Of a stretch of 34,047 bases of DNA, positions 17,803-25,913 are shown in pieces. This DNA comes from Enterococcus nangangensis (GTDB taxonomy: Bacteria; Bacillota; Bacilli; Lactobacillales; Enterococcaceae). A program made the translations under genes and the position numbers. The stretch spans positions 1-34,047 of the forward strand of contig NZ_BJDR01000023.1 of NCBI RefSeq assembly GCF_005405245.1. The letters run 5' to 3'. Within the stretch, counting starts at the first letter, position 1. Every line of letters starts with the position of its first letter. Under the pieces are notes generated by a model. The model ran no database searches. It saw only the letters and a list, made by a program, of their open reading frames with translations, and was not told the origin of the DNA.

Positions 17803-18972
17803 TTAAAACATAGACTCTAGTGTGTCTTGGCACTGCTTAAAACCCCTGTGACTTTTCCCAGTTTTTTTATTATTGTATTCAATCATTTGAGTGACTAAGA
17901 AACGATCCAGGGCTTCCTCATTTGGAAATTGTTCCTTAGCTTTCGTTTTTCTTTTTAGTTGTTTATTGAAGGATTCGATAATGTTGGTGGAGTAAATAGT
18001 ACTGCGGATGGCGGGAGGAAAATATAAGAAGGTTAAGAGGTGCTCTGTCTTTTGAAGCATTGCCGTCATTCTGCTATATTTCTTTTGCCATTTGTCGATG
18101 AAGTTTTGAATCTTTGTTTGTCCTTCGGCCAAGGTCTTAACCTGATGAATTTCTTTGAAGTCATCGGCTACTTCTTTTCGATCAGAGACACGAACTTTTC
18201 CCATGATGTTCCGGTTAATATGGACGAGGCAGCGTTGGAACTTGGCTTGTGGATAATTGGTTTCACAGGCATTTTGAATCGCCGTCATCCCATCCGCCAC
18301 AATCAACTGCACATCAGTTAACCCACGAGCGACAAGACCGCCTAATAATTCTGACCAAGCCACATTGGATTCTTGTGGGGCAATTGTATAATCGAGTATT
18401 TCTTTTTCTCCAGTAGCGGTAATGCCTAAGGCAATATGGACGGCTTCCTTTTGCACGGCATCACGCCTTAAAGGAATATACGTGGCATCTAAGAAGAGGC
18501 ACACATATTGCGCATGAGAAATTTCTCGAGAATGAAATTCAGTCACTTTTTCGTCTATAATTTTTGTAATGTTGGAAATAGTGGTCGGACTGTAATGCGA
18601 GCCATACATTTTTTCAATCAAATCGGCAATTTCACGGGTGGTGATGCCTTTTTCATAAAGATGAATGATGGTAGTTTCTAGTGGATCTAAACGACGGGTG
18701 TAAGGTTGAATTAGATTTTGAGAAAACTCGCCCTTACGGTCTCTAGGCACCCGAACGTTGATTTGCCCGAATTGTGTATCCAGGCGTCTGGTATATTCGC
18801 CGTTGCGGTAATTATCTATATTGGTACGTACATAAGGGTCATACCCTAAGACCGCGGTTAATTCGCTTTCTAGCAGCATGTTTAAAGTTGTTTCTAACTG
18901 CCCTCGAAAAACTTCCGTTAAATTGTCATTTTTTAATAGTGCTTCTGCGATTTCTTTGTTAAACTGATTCAT
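17803..18972 (-). CDS. IS256-family transposase (mutator-like DDE)
   Basis: A 389-residue transposase with all three catalytic acidic residues: D162 in LFLDATYIPL, D227 in IVADGMTAIQNA, and E333 in TNIIESFNKQLKRKTK. These are the family signatures. The N-terminal segment YRNGEYTRRLDTQFGQINVRVPR is the conserved DNA-binding region, and the C258-type HINRN segment is also present. Length and motif spacing match functional IS256 proteins, and no frameshift is visible. It fills the whole insertion sequence between the terminal repeats. Confidence 0.96.
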   Translation of the reverse strand: MNQFNKEIAEALLKNDNLTEVFRGQLETTLNMLLESELTAVLGYDPYVRTNIDNYRNGEYTRRLDTQFGQINVRVPRDRKGEFSQNLIQPYTRRLDPLETTIIHLYEKGITTREIADLIEKMYGSHYSPTTISNITKIIDEKVTEFHSREISHAQYVCLFLDATYIPLRRDAVQKEAVHIALGITATGEKEILDYTIAPQESNVAWSELLGGLVARGLTDVQLIVADGMTAIQNACETNYPQAKFQRCLVHINRNIMGKVRVSDRKEVADDFKEIHQVKTLAEGQTKIQNFIDKWQKKYSRMTAMLQKTEHLLTFLYFPPAIRSTIYSTNIIESFNKQLKRKTKAKEQFPNEEALDRFLVTQMIEYNNKKTGKSHRGFKQCQDTLESMF

Positions 18973-19046
18973 GGGAAGACCTCCATCCGTTGATTTGGTT
19001 TAGACGCTTTAATCATACGGATAAGGTCTTCCTTTTTCAATACACT

Positions 19047-19073
19047 AATTTACACAAACTATTTTACGCTCTC
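19047..19073 (-). repeat. IS right terminal inverted repeat
   Basis: On the minus strand it begins GAGAGCGTAAAATAG and ends in TTTGTGTAAATT. It contributes four foreign codons and a stop (TAG) to the truncated sfsA reading frame. Confidence 0.8.
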
Positions 19074-19475
19074 TTTTACTTCAAGAAAGGCTCGCTGTCC
19101 TGCTTCATCTTCTAAATAAAAATCAAACTTCGAGTTTTCATAGGTCACTTCCCGTTTAATGACAGTGAGGGTTTCCATAAAAGGCAATTGAATCTTGCCA
19201 CTAGCCAATCCTTCAGCAACTAAAGGATTGGTAATCTGACTGTCAATATTTAACCAGTTGTCGCCTTTTTTAATCGCTACGAGGTCATAATGCGTCTTAC
19301 GTTTGGGATTTCCATCATAAACAAGGGAGACGGTCGCTTCTGGCAAAAAAACTTCTTTGCCCCGCCCGGTGTTTTTTACGTGGGCGATAACGACTTCATC
19401 AGCTAAGGAACATTCCGCAACAAAACGGTTGGGTCGTGCAATAAATTTAGCCAGCTGATAATTAGAATATTCCAT
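19059..19475 (-). pseudogene. sfsA: sfsA, N-terminal fragment (cut by insertion sequence)
   Basis: Encodes 134 native residues of the SfsA family, followed by ESVK and a stop supplied by the insertion sequence. The N-terminus (about residues 10-50, FIARPNRFVAECSLADEVVIAHVKNTGRG in parts) matches the OB-fold nucleic-acid-binding domain. The break falls just after the conserved LEVK. SfsA was named for sugar fermentation stimulation in E. coli and has a predicted nuclease-like fold; its role in Firmicutes is not settled. ATG at 19475 follows an AGAGGAG site. It is divergent from pepO. Loss of the C-terminal half should inactivate it. Confidence 0.92.
19074..19081. repeat. Target site duplication, right copy
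   Basis: TTTTACTT, identical to 17737-17744. Confidence 0.9.
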
Positions 19476-19507
19476 GAATAATTTCTCCTCTATTTTTTCA
19501 AATTGCG

Positions 19508-19529
19508 GTATACTATGTCAGTATACTAT
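19508..19529. promoter_or_regulatory. Divergent sfsA/pepO promoter region with tandem GTATACTAT
   Basis: GTATACTAT occurs twice (19508-19516 and 19521-19529), and TATACT...AGTATA also forms an inverted repeat across the pair. The TATACT boxes can serve as -10 elements on both strands. A clear -35 is lacking on the plus strand; on the minus strand TTGTGA lies 18 bases from a TAGTAT box. Confidence 0.4.
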
Positions 19530-19551
19530 TTTATCACAAGGAGTGAAGAAG

Positions 19552-21447
19552 ATGACCTTAGACCCACAATTAGTAAAGGACGACTTTTATGAAGCCGTCA
19601 ACGGCGCTTGGATTGCCCAAGCAGAAATTCCCGCCGATAAATCCGCAACTGGCGGCTTTAACGACTTAGTAGATGACGTGGAAAAAACCTTGATGGCCGA
19701 TTTTGCGGCGATGTCCCCCGCAACTGCTGAAGATCCTCGTTTCCAAGAATTTTTAAAATTTTACGCTTTAGCTAAAGACTTTGACGCCCGTGAAAAAGTC
19801 GGCGTTGCTCCCTTGCAAAAAGTTTTAGCTAAAATTGAAGCAGTAGCAAACTTCACTGACTTAAACGCCTTGTTGCCAGAATTATTTTTAAACAACTTAG
19901 CAACACCTTTTGATCTTGACGTTTCAGCCGATATGAAAAACGCTGCCTACAATGCGCTTTACGTTTCTCCCGTTAGTTTAATTTTACCAGATAAAACCTC
20001 TTACGATGCGGAAAATCCACAAAAAGACGCTTTATTAAAAGTTTATGCTGACATGACGGTGGAACTTTTCCAAAAACTAGGCAAAACAGCCGATGAAGCA
20101 GCCGACTTAGCTAAACGTACTTTAGCTTTTGATGCTAGTCTCGTGCCTTTTGTCAAATCATCTGAAGAATCTGCTGAATACGCAAAATCTTACAATCCAC
20201 AAGACTTTGCTAGCTTCAGCCAATCTTCTAACGTTTTAGCTATTCAAGACGTTGTCACGACTCTTTTAGGACAAACCCCAGACACGATTATCGTGACTGA
20301 ACCGGCCTTCTTTGAAAACTACAACCAGATTGTCAATGAAGAAACCTTTGCTGATTTAAAAGCGTGGTTATTAGTGAAAACCGCCATCAGCTTAGCTAGT
20401 TTAACCACTGAAGAGTTGCGGCAAATTTCCGGCATTTTCGCCCGGACTTTAACCGGACGAAAAGTTGCCCAAAGCCAAGAAAAAAGTGCTTTTTACTTAG
20501 CCATTGGTACTTACAAACACGTGGTGGGTGATTACTACGGCCAAAAATATTTCGGGGCAGCCGCTAAAGCGGACGTCTTAAACATGGTGCAACGGATGAT
20601 TGACGTTTATAAAAAACGGTTAAGCACCAATACGTGGCTATCTGCTAGCACACGGGAAAAAGCATTAGTTAAACTCAATGCCATCGTCATGAAAGTTGGT
20701 TTCCCTGACACCATTGAAGACATCTACGATCAATTAAAAGTACAAGATACTTCCCTTTTGGAAAATGATTTAGCCTTTACGAAACTTTTTGTTTTACGGA
20801 ACTTTAGCGAATGGCAACAGCCGGTGAATAAAGAACGTTGGGGCATGAGTGCCAACACCGTGAATGCTTACTACTCCCCATCGCAAAACCAAATCGTTTT
20901 CCCAGCTGCCATTTTGCAAGCACCATTTTATAGTCTAGAACAAAGTAGTGCGGCTAACTTTGGGGGCATTGGCGCGGTTATCGCCCACGAAATTTCCCAC
21001 GCTTTTGATAATAACGGCGCCCAATTTGATGAAATTGGGAACTTAAACAACTGGTGGACAGCAGAAGATTTAGCATACTTCAAAGACTTAGCTGAAAAAA
21101 TGGTGGCCGAGTTTGACGGCGTAGCAACACCTGCCGGTAAAGTCAACGGTCGTTTAACCGTTTCTGAAAACATCGCCGATGCTGGTGGCTTAAGTTGTGC
21201 TTTAGAAGCTTTGAAAGAAGAAAGTAATCCTGACCTAGCAGCCTTCTTTATTAACTGGGCTACTATTTGGCGGACGAAACAAAGTCTTGCTTACCAACAA
21301 ATGCTTTTAGCTTTCGACGTCCATGGACCAGCTAAATTGCGGGCCAACTTACAAGTGAAAAACTTGCCAGAGTTCTACACAACTTTTGATGTCACTGAAA
21401 ATGACCAGATGTATCTAGCTCCAGACAAACGCGTAGCTATTTGGTAG
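19552..21447 (+). CDS. pepO: M13-family zinc endopeptidase (PepO, neprilysin-like)
   Basis: Cytoplasmic oligopeptidase that cleaves short and medium peptides, part of nitrogen nutrition in lactic acid bacteria. The 631-residue length fits PepO. The zinc site is HEISH (H479, E480, H483), with the third ligand E539 in ENIADAGG (539-546). A substrate-binding NAYYSP segment lies upstream. No signal peptide is seen. ATG at 19552 follows AAGGAGTGAAG; a frame open from 19474 has no ribosome binding site and overlaps the sfsA start. The gene is monocistronic, ending at a strong terminator. Confidence 0.94.
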   Translation: MTLDPQLVKDDFYEAVNGAWIAQAEIPADKSATGGFNDLVDDVEKTLMADFAAMSPATAEDPRFQEFLKFYALAKDFDAREKVGVAPLQKVLAKIEAVANFTDLNALLPELFLNNLATPFDLDVSADMKNAAYNALYVSPVSLILPDKTSYDAENPQKDALLKVYADMTVELFQKLGKTADEAADLAKRTLAFDASLVPFVKSSEESAEYAKSYNPQDFASFSQSSNVLAIQDVVTTLLGQTPDTIIVTEPAFFENYNQIVNEETFADLKAWLLVKTAISLASLTTEELRQISGIFARTLTGRKVAQSQEKSAFYLAIGTYKHVVGDYYGQKYFGAAAKADVLNMVQRMIDVYKKRLSTNTWLSASTREKALVKLNAIVMKVGFPDTIEDIYDQLKVQDTSLLENDLAFTKLFVLRNFSEWQQPVNKERWGMSANTVNAYYSPSQNQIVFPAAILQAPFYSLEQSSAANFGGIGAVIAHEISHAFDNNGAQFDEIGNLNNWWTAEDLAYFKDLAEKMVAEFDGVATPAGKVNGRLTVSENIADAGGLSCALEALKEESNPDLAAFFINWATIWRTKQSLAYQQMLLAFDVHGPAKLRANLQVKNLPEFYTTFDVTENDQMYLAPDKRVAIW

Positions 21448-21451
21448 ACGC

Positions 21452-21490
21452 AAAAAAGTCGGAAGAAAAATTTTTTCTTCCGGCTTTTTT
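21452..21490. terminator. Bidirectional terminator after pepO
   Basis: GTCGGAAGAAAAA and TTTTTTCTTCCGGC pair across 21458-21484, flanked by an A-run and a T-run. It separates convergent genes. Confidence 0.85.
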
Positions 21491-21494
21491 ATTT

Positions 21495-21869
21495 TTATTG
21501 AGAAACTTCCTTTTGATGTAAAGGATACGTAATATCATCGGCTTCGTCGTAAATAAAAGTGGGCTGCTGTTGATCAGCCGTTACCTTTAAATGATAACCA
21601 AACTGATCTTGCCACACTAATTGTTCCTGGCTTAATTCTTGTAAGGTACCATTGACCTTAGCGCCATCAATATAAAGACGAAACTCTGGATCAATCATCA
21701 GTTGGTGGTGGGTCTGTTGGCTAGGATGAATGAATTGCCACTGCCCAATATATTTGGCGGCCCAGTTTCTTTTTTCGTCTGTTCCTTTGCGCTTAGCAAC
21801 GACGCTAGCTGCCACGCCGATTAAAGACGCCCCTAAAAGGAATGGCCATCTCCGTTTCACCATTTGCAT
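21495..21869 (-). CDS. Small membrane-anchored protein, DUF4828-like
   Basis: A 124-residue protein with a basic N-terminus (MVKRRW) and one hydrophobic segment (about residues 10-24, FLLGASLIGVAASVV), acting as an anchor or signal. A beta-rich soluble domain of about 90 residues follows (IGQWQFIHPSQQTHHQLMIDPEFRLYIDG), of the kind annotated DUF4828 in lactobacilli and enterococci. My family call comes from the layout and the short WQF.../LYIDG.../LVWQD pattern and is not certain. It lies alone between pepO (convergent) and the nagB terminator, with a GGAGGG site. Function unknown. Confidence 0.6.
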   Translation of the reverse strand: MQMVKRRWPFLLGASLIGVAASVVAKRKGTDEKRNWAAKYIGQWQFIHPSQQTHHQLMIDPEFRLYIDGAKVNGTLQELSQEQLVWQDQFGYHLKVTADQQQPTFIYDEADDITYPLHQKEVSQ

Positions 21870-21971
21870 CCCTCCTCATCTTTTTTATCAGTGTAGCACA
21901 TTTTTATAAAAAACCTGCGGCCCCAAGTCTAACTTAATAAAAATGACAAGCTTTTGTAATAGGCGCTAGCC

Positions 21972-22010
21972 AAAAAAAAGATAGAGTGTCGCTCTAACAA
22001 ACACCCTACC
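21972..22010 (-). terminator. Terminator of nagB
   Basis: On the minus strand GGTAGGGTGT and ACACTCTATC form a 10-bp stem with two G-U pairs, followed by eight T residues. Confidence 0.8.
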
Positions 22011-22020
22011 TCTTGTATTT

Positions 22021-22725
22021 TTATTTTAAAAGACTAGCTGCGGCATCGTCGACAATGATGGTCACATGGGGATGATTTTGTAAAACGCTGGCGGGCACAT
22101 CTTCAGTTACTGGACCGGACACCGTTCCTAAAATTGCTTCAGCCTTATCTTTACCGTAAGCCATTAGAATAATATTCTTACTAGACATAATCGAAGCAAT
22201 CCCCATCGACACAGCTTTGGTAGGTACATCTTCCACACTGTCAAAGAAGCGCTTGTTGGCTTCAATCGTGGAGGCCGTTAGCTGCACTTCATGGGTTTTA
22301 GAGGCAAAAGGTGTTCCTGGCTCATTAAAACCAATATGACCGTTACGGCCAATTCCTAAAATTTGCACATCAATGGGATGATTAGCAATCACTTCGTCGT
22401 AACGCGCACACTCGGCTGCTAAGTCGCTCGCTTTCCCGTTAGGCACAAAACTTTCTTTAAAAGGTTTTTGATTAAATAAATTTTCATTCATAAAGTAACG
22501 ATAGCTTTGCGGGTTTGTTCCATCAAGACCCACGTATTCATCTAAGTTGACGGAGGTCATGGTAGAAAAGTCACGGTCACTAGCAATCATTTCTCGATAC
22601 AAAGTGATGGGGGTACTCCCCGTAGCTAAACCTAACACTTTTGCTCCTTGATCCATGGCAGCAGCGATTAATTCAAAGGCTTTTTGGCCGCCAGCTTGTG
22701 CATCTTTAACGCGAATAATTTCCAT
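22021..22725 (-). CDS. nagB: Glucosamine-6-phosphate deaminase
   Basis: Converts glucosamine-6-phosphate to fructose-6-phosphate and ammonia, letting amino sugars enter glycolysis. The 234-residue length is that of the short Gram-positive form without the allosteric extension. Motifs: LATGSTP (33-39), the active-site aspartate in [10 protein letters not shown], and [16 protein letters not shown] with the catalytic histidine. The ATG follows a GGAGGAATGAAGG site. The promoter carries a NagR-like operator across the expected transcription start. nagA is not adjacent. Confidence 0.95.
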   Translation of the reverse strand: MEIIRVKDAQAGGQKAFELIAAAMDQGAKVLGLATGSTPITLYREMIASDRDFSTMTSVNLDEYVGLDGTNPQSYRYFMNENLFNQKPFKESFVPNGKASDLAAECARYDEVIANHPIDVQILGIGRNGHIGFNEPGTPFASKTHEVQLTASTIEANKRFFDSVEDVPTKAVSMGIASIMSSKNIILMAYGKDKAEAILGTVSGPVTEDVPASVLQNHPHVTIIVDDAAASLLK

Positions 22726-22742
22726 CCTTCATTCCTCCATTT

Positions 22743-22756
22743 TTGGTATAGTCCAA
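22743..22756. promoter_or_regulatory. NagR/DasR-type operator at the nagB promoter
   Basis: TTGGTATAGTCCAA resembles the GntR/HutC-family amino sugar operator (TGGTCTAGACCA type), with matching TGG and CCA arms. It covers the region where nagB transcription should start, suggesting repression relieved by an amino sugar phosphate. Confidence 0.55.
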
Positions 22757-22784
22757 TTTTACCACGTCTTAGAAATTCTTTCAA
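22756..22784 (-). promoter_or_regulatory. nagB promoter
   Basis: On the minus strand TTGAAA (22779-22784), a 17-base spacer and TAAAAT (22756-22761), each one mismatch from consensus. Confidence 0.75.
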
Positions 22785-22821
22785 TCATAAGCGTTGTTCC
22801 TTCTAAAAAAATTTTGGCACA

Positions 22822-22844
22822 GAAAGTTTTTTGTAAAAACTTTC
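22822..22844. repeat. Perfect 10-bp inverted repeat between nagB and the DtxR-family gene
   Basis: GAAAGTTTTT, three bases, AAAAACTTTC. It lies 78 bases upstream of the metal regulator start and about 40 bases upstream of the nagB -35 element. It has the size of an operator, but does not match the classic DtxR or MntR consensus. Confidence 0.5.
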
Positions 22845-22867
22845 AGATAGTACCCGCCTTCTTTTTA

Positions 22868-22876
22868 TGCTAAACT
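22868..22876 (+). promoter_or_regulatory. Extended -10 promoter of the DtxR-family gene
   Basis: TGCTAAACT is an extended -10 element (TGN plus TAAACT). No good -35 is present. The leader would be about 40 bases. Confidence 0.45.
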
Positions 22877-22921
22877 AAAGCTTGTAATTATGCAGATTGT
22901 TAGTCAAAGGAGAGAGACGAA

Positions 22922-23569
22922 ATGACCCCGAATCGTGAAGATTATTTAAAGTTAATTTTAGAACTCGGTGGCGATGAACAACAAATCAACAACAAGCAGA
23001 TTGTCGCTGGTCTTGATGTGTCCCCAGCAAGCGTTAGTGAAATGCTCTCCAAATTAGTCAAAGAAGACCTAGTTATCCACACGCCTTACCAAGGCGTGCA
23101 GTTAACGGAAAAAGGTCTACGCTTTGCCTCTGCTTTGATTCGTAAACACCGCTTATGGGAAGTCTTTCTCGTGGAAAAACTTCATTATTCCTTCAACGAT
23201 GTCCATGAAGAAGCCGAAGTTTTGGAGCACGTCACTAGCGATACTTTAGCCAACCGCTTAGATGCTTTTTTAGAATACCCTGAGTATTGTCCCCACGGTG
23301 GAAAAATTCCTCAGTTTCATGAAGATTTGCATGAAGCGCGACGGAAAACCTTAGTGGACTATCCTGTGGGAACTAAAGTGCGGATCGCCCGTGTAATTGA
23401 CGAAAAAGATTTATTGGATTATTTAGTAGCCTTAAATTTATCCATTCATGAAGAGTATGAAATTGCGGAAATGGCGCCCTATGAAGGACCCGTTACCTTG
23501 AAAAAAGACGACAAAACAATTTTACTAGGCTACAAAGCAGCCAGTACTATTTTTGTAGAGACTGTCTAG
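22922..23569 (+). CDS. DtxR-family manganese-responsive repressor (EfaR/SloR/ScaR-like)
   Basis: A three-domain metalloregulator of 215 residues. It has an N-terminal winged helix (about 1-70, with NREDYLKLILEL and SVSEMLSKLVKEDLV), a metal-binding dimerisation domain (HRLWEVFLVEKLHYSF... EEAEVLEHVTSDTL, with D7, His and Glu ligands) and the segment CPHGGKIP. A C-terminal SH3/FeoA-like domain (about 145-215) follows. Length and architecture match the Mn2+-sensing enterococcal EfaR and streptococcal SloR/ScaR repressors of ABC metal uptake. Two-domain MntR of Bacillus is shorter. It is separated from zwf by only 12 bases, and the zwf ribosome binding site overlaps its stop codon. Confidence 0.88.
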   Translation: MTPNREDYLKLILELGGDEQQINNKQIVAGLDVSPASVSEMLSKLVKEDLVIHTPYQGVQLTEKGLRFASALIRKHRLWEVFLVEKLHYSFNDVHEEAEVLEHVTSDTLANRLDAFLEYPEYCPHGGKIPQFHEDLHEARRKTLVDYPVGTKVRIARVIDEKDLLDYLVALNLSIHEEYEIAEMAPYEGPVTLKKDDKTILLGYKAASTIFVETV

Positions 23570-23581
23570 GAGGTTATTTTT

Positions 23582-25087
23582 TTGATTGAGGAAAAAAGAG
23601 CACTATTCATTTTATTCGGCGCCACTGGTGACTTGGCGCAACGAAAATTATATCCTTCCTTGTTTCGCCTATATCAAAAAGGTGAATTGCAAGAACACTT
23701 CGCCGTGATAGGTACCGCGCGGCGCCCGTGGAGCGATGAACATTTTCGTGAAGTCGTTACTGAAGCCATCGCTAGTTTGGAACCTTCCACCAAAGAAGCT
23801 CAGGCATTTGCTAGCCATTTTTATTATCAAGCCCACGATGTTGGGGATGCTGAACACTACGTTACTTTAAAAAATTTAGCTGAAAAACTAGATAGCCAGT
23901 ACCAATTAGCCGGAAATCGCTTGTATTACTTAGCCATGGCGCCCCAATTTTTTGGCACCATCACGAAACATTTGGCTAGTGAAGAAATCGTTTCAAAAAA
24001 TGGTTTTAATCGTTTAGTGATTGAAAAACCCTTTGGCTTTGACTACGATTCCGCAGCTGAATTGAATCAAAAGATTCGCGCCGTCTTTCCTGAAGAAGAT
24101 ATTTTCCGAATCGATCACTATCTGGGTAAAGAAATGGTGCAAAATATTTCCACTGTACGTTTTGCCAATCCTTTATTTGAAAGAATGTGGAGTCGCCAGT
24201 ACATTGATAACGTACAAATCACTTTCGCTGAAGAATTAGGCGTGGAAGATCGTGGTGGTTATTACGAGAATAGCGGCGCATTAAAAGATATGGTGCAAAA
24301 TCATTTGCTCCAAGTTTTATCCTTGTTAGCGATGGAACCGCCATTGAACTTTACCGCCGAAAATATCCGTAATGAAAAAGTAAAAGTTTTATCTGCTGTC
24401 CGCCTTTACTCCCCACAAGAAGTCGCCAAAAACTTTGTCCGCGGTCAATACGGGGCGGGTCGCTTAGGTGAAGAAACTTTCCGGAGCTATCGGGAAGAAG
24501 ATAAAGTTGCCCCTGAATCCAACACTGAAACTTTTGTTGCTGGTAAATTTTTAATCGACAACTTGCGTTGGGCTGACGTACCTTTTTATGTCCGCACGGG
24601 GAAACGTTTGACGGAAAAAGGTACCCGCATTAACATTACCTTTAAAGATTTACCCGTGGATATTTTTAAAGGGATTGAAAGTAAAGGTCAACCGAATGTC
24701 CTAACGATTTATATTCAACCGACAGAAGGGTTTTCTTTAACTATGAACGCCAAAGAAATCGGACCGGAATACCGGGCGCGGCCGATTAAGTTAGATTATC
24801 GCAATTCCGCAGAGCTAACGGTGAACTCGCCAGAAGCCTACGAAAAATTAATCTTCGATGCCTTAAATGGTGACTCTACTAACTTCACCCACTGGGATGA
24901 AGTGGCGCAATCGTGGCGCATCGTGGATGTCATTAAGAAAGCTTGGGAAAATGAAACGTGTGCTAAATTTCCTAACTATGCCGCCCGCTCCATGGGACCA
25001 GCTGCCGCCTTTGAGCTCTTGGCTCGTGAAGGTCGTCATTGGGTTTGGCAACCAGAGCACTGGTATGAAGAACGCGACTTACTATAA
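23582..25087 (+). CDS. zwf: Glucose-6-phosphate 1-dehydrogenase
   Basis: First step of the oxidative pentose phosphate pathway: glucose-6-phosphate + NADP+ to 6-phosphogluconolactone + NADPH. The 501-residue length is normal. An N-terminal nucleotide-binding segment LFGATGDLAQRKL and the active-site signature RIDHYLGKEMVQ (176-187, H179 the conserved histidine) are intact. It starts at TTG: a perfect AGGAGG lies eight bases upstream and no nearby in-frame ATG precedes the conserved N-terminus. It sits directly behind a metal regulator gene with no terminator or promoter between, so the two are co-transcribed. NADPH supply may thus be coupled to the manganese/oxidative stress response. Confidence 0.95.
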   Translation: MIEEKRALFILFGATGDLAQRKLYPSLFRLYQKGELQEHFAVIGTARRPWSDEHFREVVTEAIASLEPSTKEAQAFASHFYYQAHDVGDAEHYVTLKNLAEKLDSQYQLAGNRLYYLAMAPQFFGTITKHLASEEIVSKNGFNRLVIEKPFGFDYDSAAELNQKIRAVFPEEDIFRIDHYLGKEMVQNISTVRFANPLFERMWSRQYIDNVQITFAEELGVEDRGGYYENSGALKDMVQNHLLQVLSLLAMEPPLNFTAENIRNEKVKVLSAVRLYSPQEVAKNFVRGQYGAGRLGEETFRSYREEDKVAPESNTETFVAGKFLIDNLRWADVPFYVRTGKRLTEKGTRINITFKDLPVDIFKGIESKGQPNVLTIYIQPTEGFSLTMNAKEIGPEYRARPIKLDYRNSAELTVNSPEAYEKLIFDALNGDSTNFTHWDEVAQSWRIVDVIKKAWENETCAKFPNYAARSMGPAAAFELLAREGRHWVWQPEHWYEERDLL

Positions 25088-25134
25088 AAAAATTCCAGCT
25101 AACCATAAAAAGTTAGCTGGAATTTTTTTATAAA
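25086..25134. terminator. Bidirectional terminator between zwf and folP
   Basis: AAAAATTCCAGCTAAC and GTTAGCTGGAATTTTT form a long stem with an eight-base loop, with A-run and T-run on either side. It ends zwf and the folate operon. Confidence 0.9.
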
Positions 25135-25913
25135 TGCAACGTCTGGAAAACACGATTCACTTGTTGCATGCTAAAGACATCGTGGACGCGGACAATCTCC
25201 ACACCCTTTTCTAGCGCCCATAATGAGGCCGCTACGGAACCGGGGTCGCGCCGTTCGGGACGCTCTTTGCCAGTGAGAAAGCCAATCGTCCGCTTACGAG
25301 AAACACCGTATAAAAGTGGATAGTCTTTCGGCCGATAACGCTCAGGGTCTTGAATTAAGCTGAGATTTTCTGCGACTGTTTTACCAAAGCCGACACCTGG
25401 ATCAAAACAGATGCGTTTTTTTTCAATTCCAGCGGCGGTTAAGAGGTCCATTTTTTCTTGGTAAAACTCAGCTAAGTCTTCATCTAAAGATTTTTCTTGG
25501 CGTGTTCTGGAGTGCATCACTATGACACCTACTTGCGGGGCTTGTCTTAAAACGTCTAACATCCCAGGAACGTCTAATCCTTTGATATCATTAATCACAT
25601 CAGCACCAGCAGCAATACACGCGCTAGCAACTTCAGGAAAATAAGTATCAATGGAAATGGGGAGCTCCGTCAGGGGACGAATCGCTTTTAAAACGGGTAA
25701 GACGCGGGCTAGTTCTTCTTCAGGTGTCACCTCTTGATAACCCGGGCGGGTAGATTGGCCCCCCAGGTCTAACCAGTCAGCACCGGCGGCGATTAATTCT
25801 TCAGCATGAGCTTGCGCCGCTGCCACGCCGCGATATTTCCCCCCGTCAGAAAAAGAATCGGGGGTAACATTTAAAATTCCCATCACTTGACGTTTGCCTT
25901 GAAAATCAAACAA
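25128..25913 (-). CDS. folP: Dihydropteroate synthase
   Basis: Condenses 6-hydroxymethyl-dihydropterin pyrophosphate with p-aminobenzoate; this is the target of sulfonamides. A TIM barrel of 261 residues. The signature MGILNVTPDSFSDGG (11-25) binds the pyrophosphate, LGGQSTRPG (50-58) is the second substrate loop, and DVINDIKG and VVMHSR follow. It is the last gene of the operon folB-folK-folE-HAM1-folP and overlaps the HAM1-like gene by eight bases, so it is translationally coupled. The stop is inside the flank of the terminator. Confidence 0.95.
   Translation of the reverse strand: MFDFQGKRQVMGILNVTPDSFSDGGKYRGVAAAQAHAEELIAAGADWLDLGGQSTRPGYQEVTPEEELARVLPVLKAIRPLTELPISIDTYFPEVASACIAAGADVINDIKGLDVPGMLDVLRQAPQVGVIVMHSRTRQEKSLDEDLAEFYQEKMDLLTAAGIEKKRICFDPGVGFGKTVAENLSLIQDPERYRPKDYPLLYGVSRKRTIGFLTGKERPERRDPGSVAASLWALEKGVEIVRVHDVFSMQQVNRVFQTLHL

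Larger units (their letters stand above)
17745..19073. mobile_element. IS256-family insertion sequence, complete, 1329 bp
   Basis: The element is bounded by imperfect terminal inverted repeats of about 27 bp (inner core TTTGTGTAAATT in both) and an 8-bp target duplication. Both features are typical of IS256. It carries a single full-length DDE transposase gene on the minus strand and no passenger gene. It interrupts sfsA. The perfect duplication and intact transposase suggest a recent, possibly still active insertion. Confidence 0.93.

Noticed and set aside
19474..19551. Longer N-terminus for PepO starting at 19474
   Set aside because: The extension overlaps the divergent sfsA start, has no ribosome binding site, and the AAGGAGTGAAG site points to 19552.
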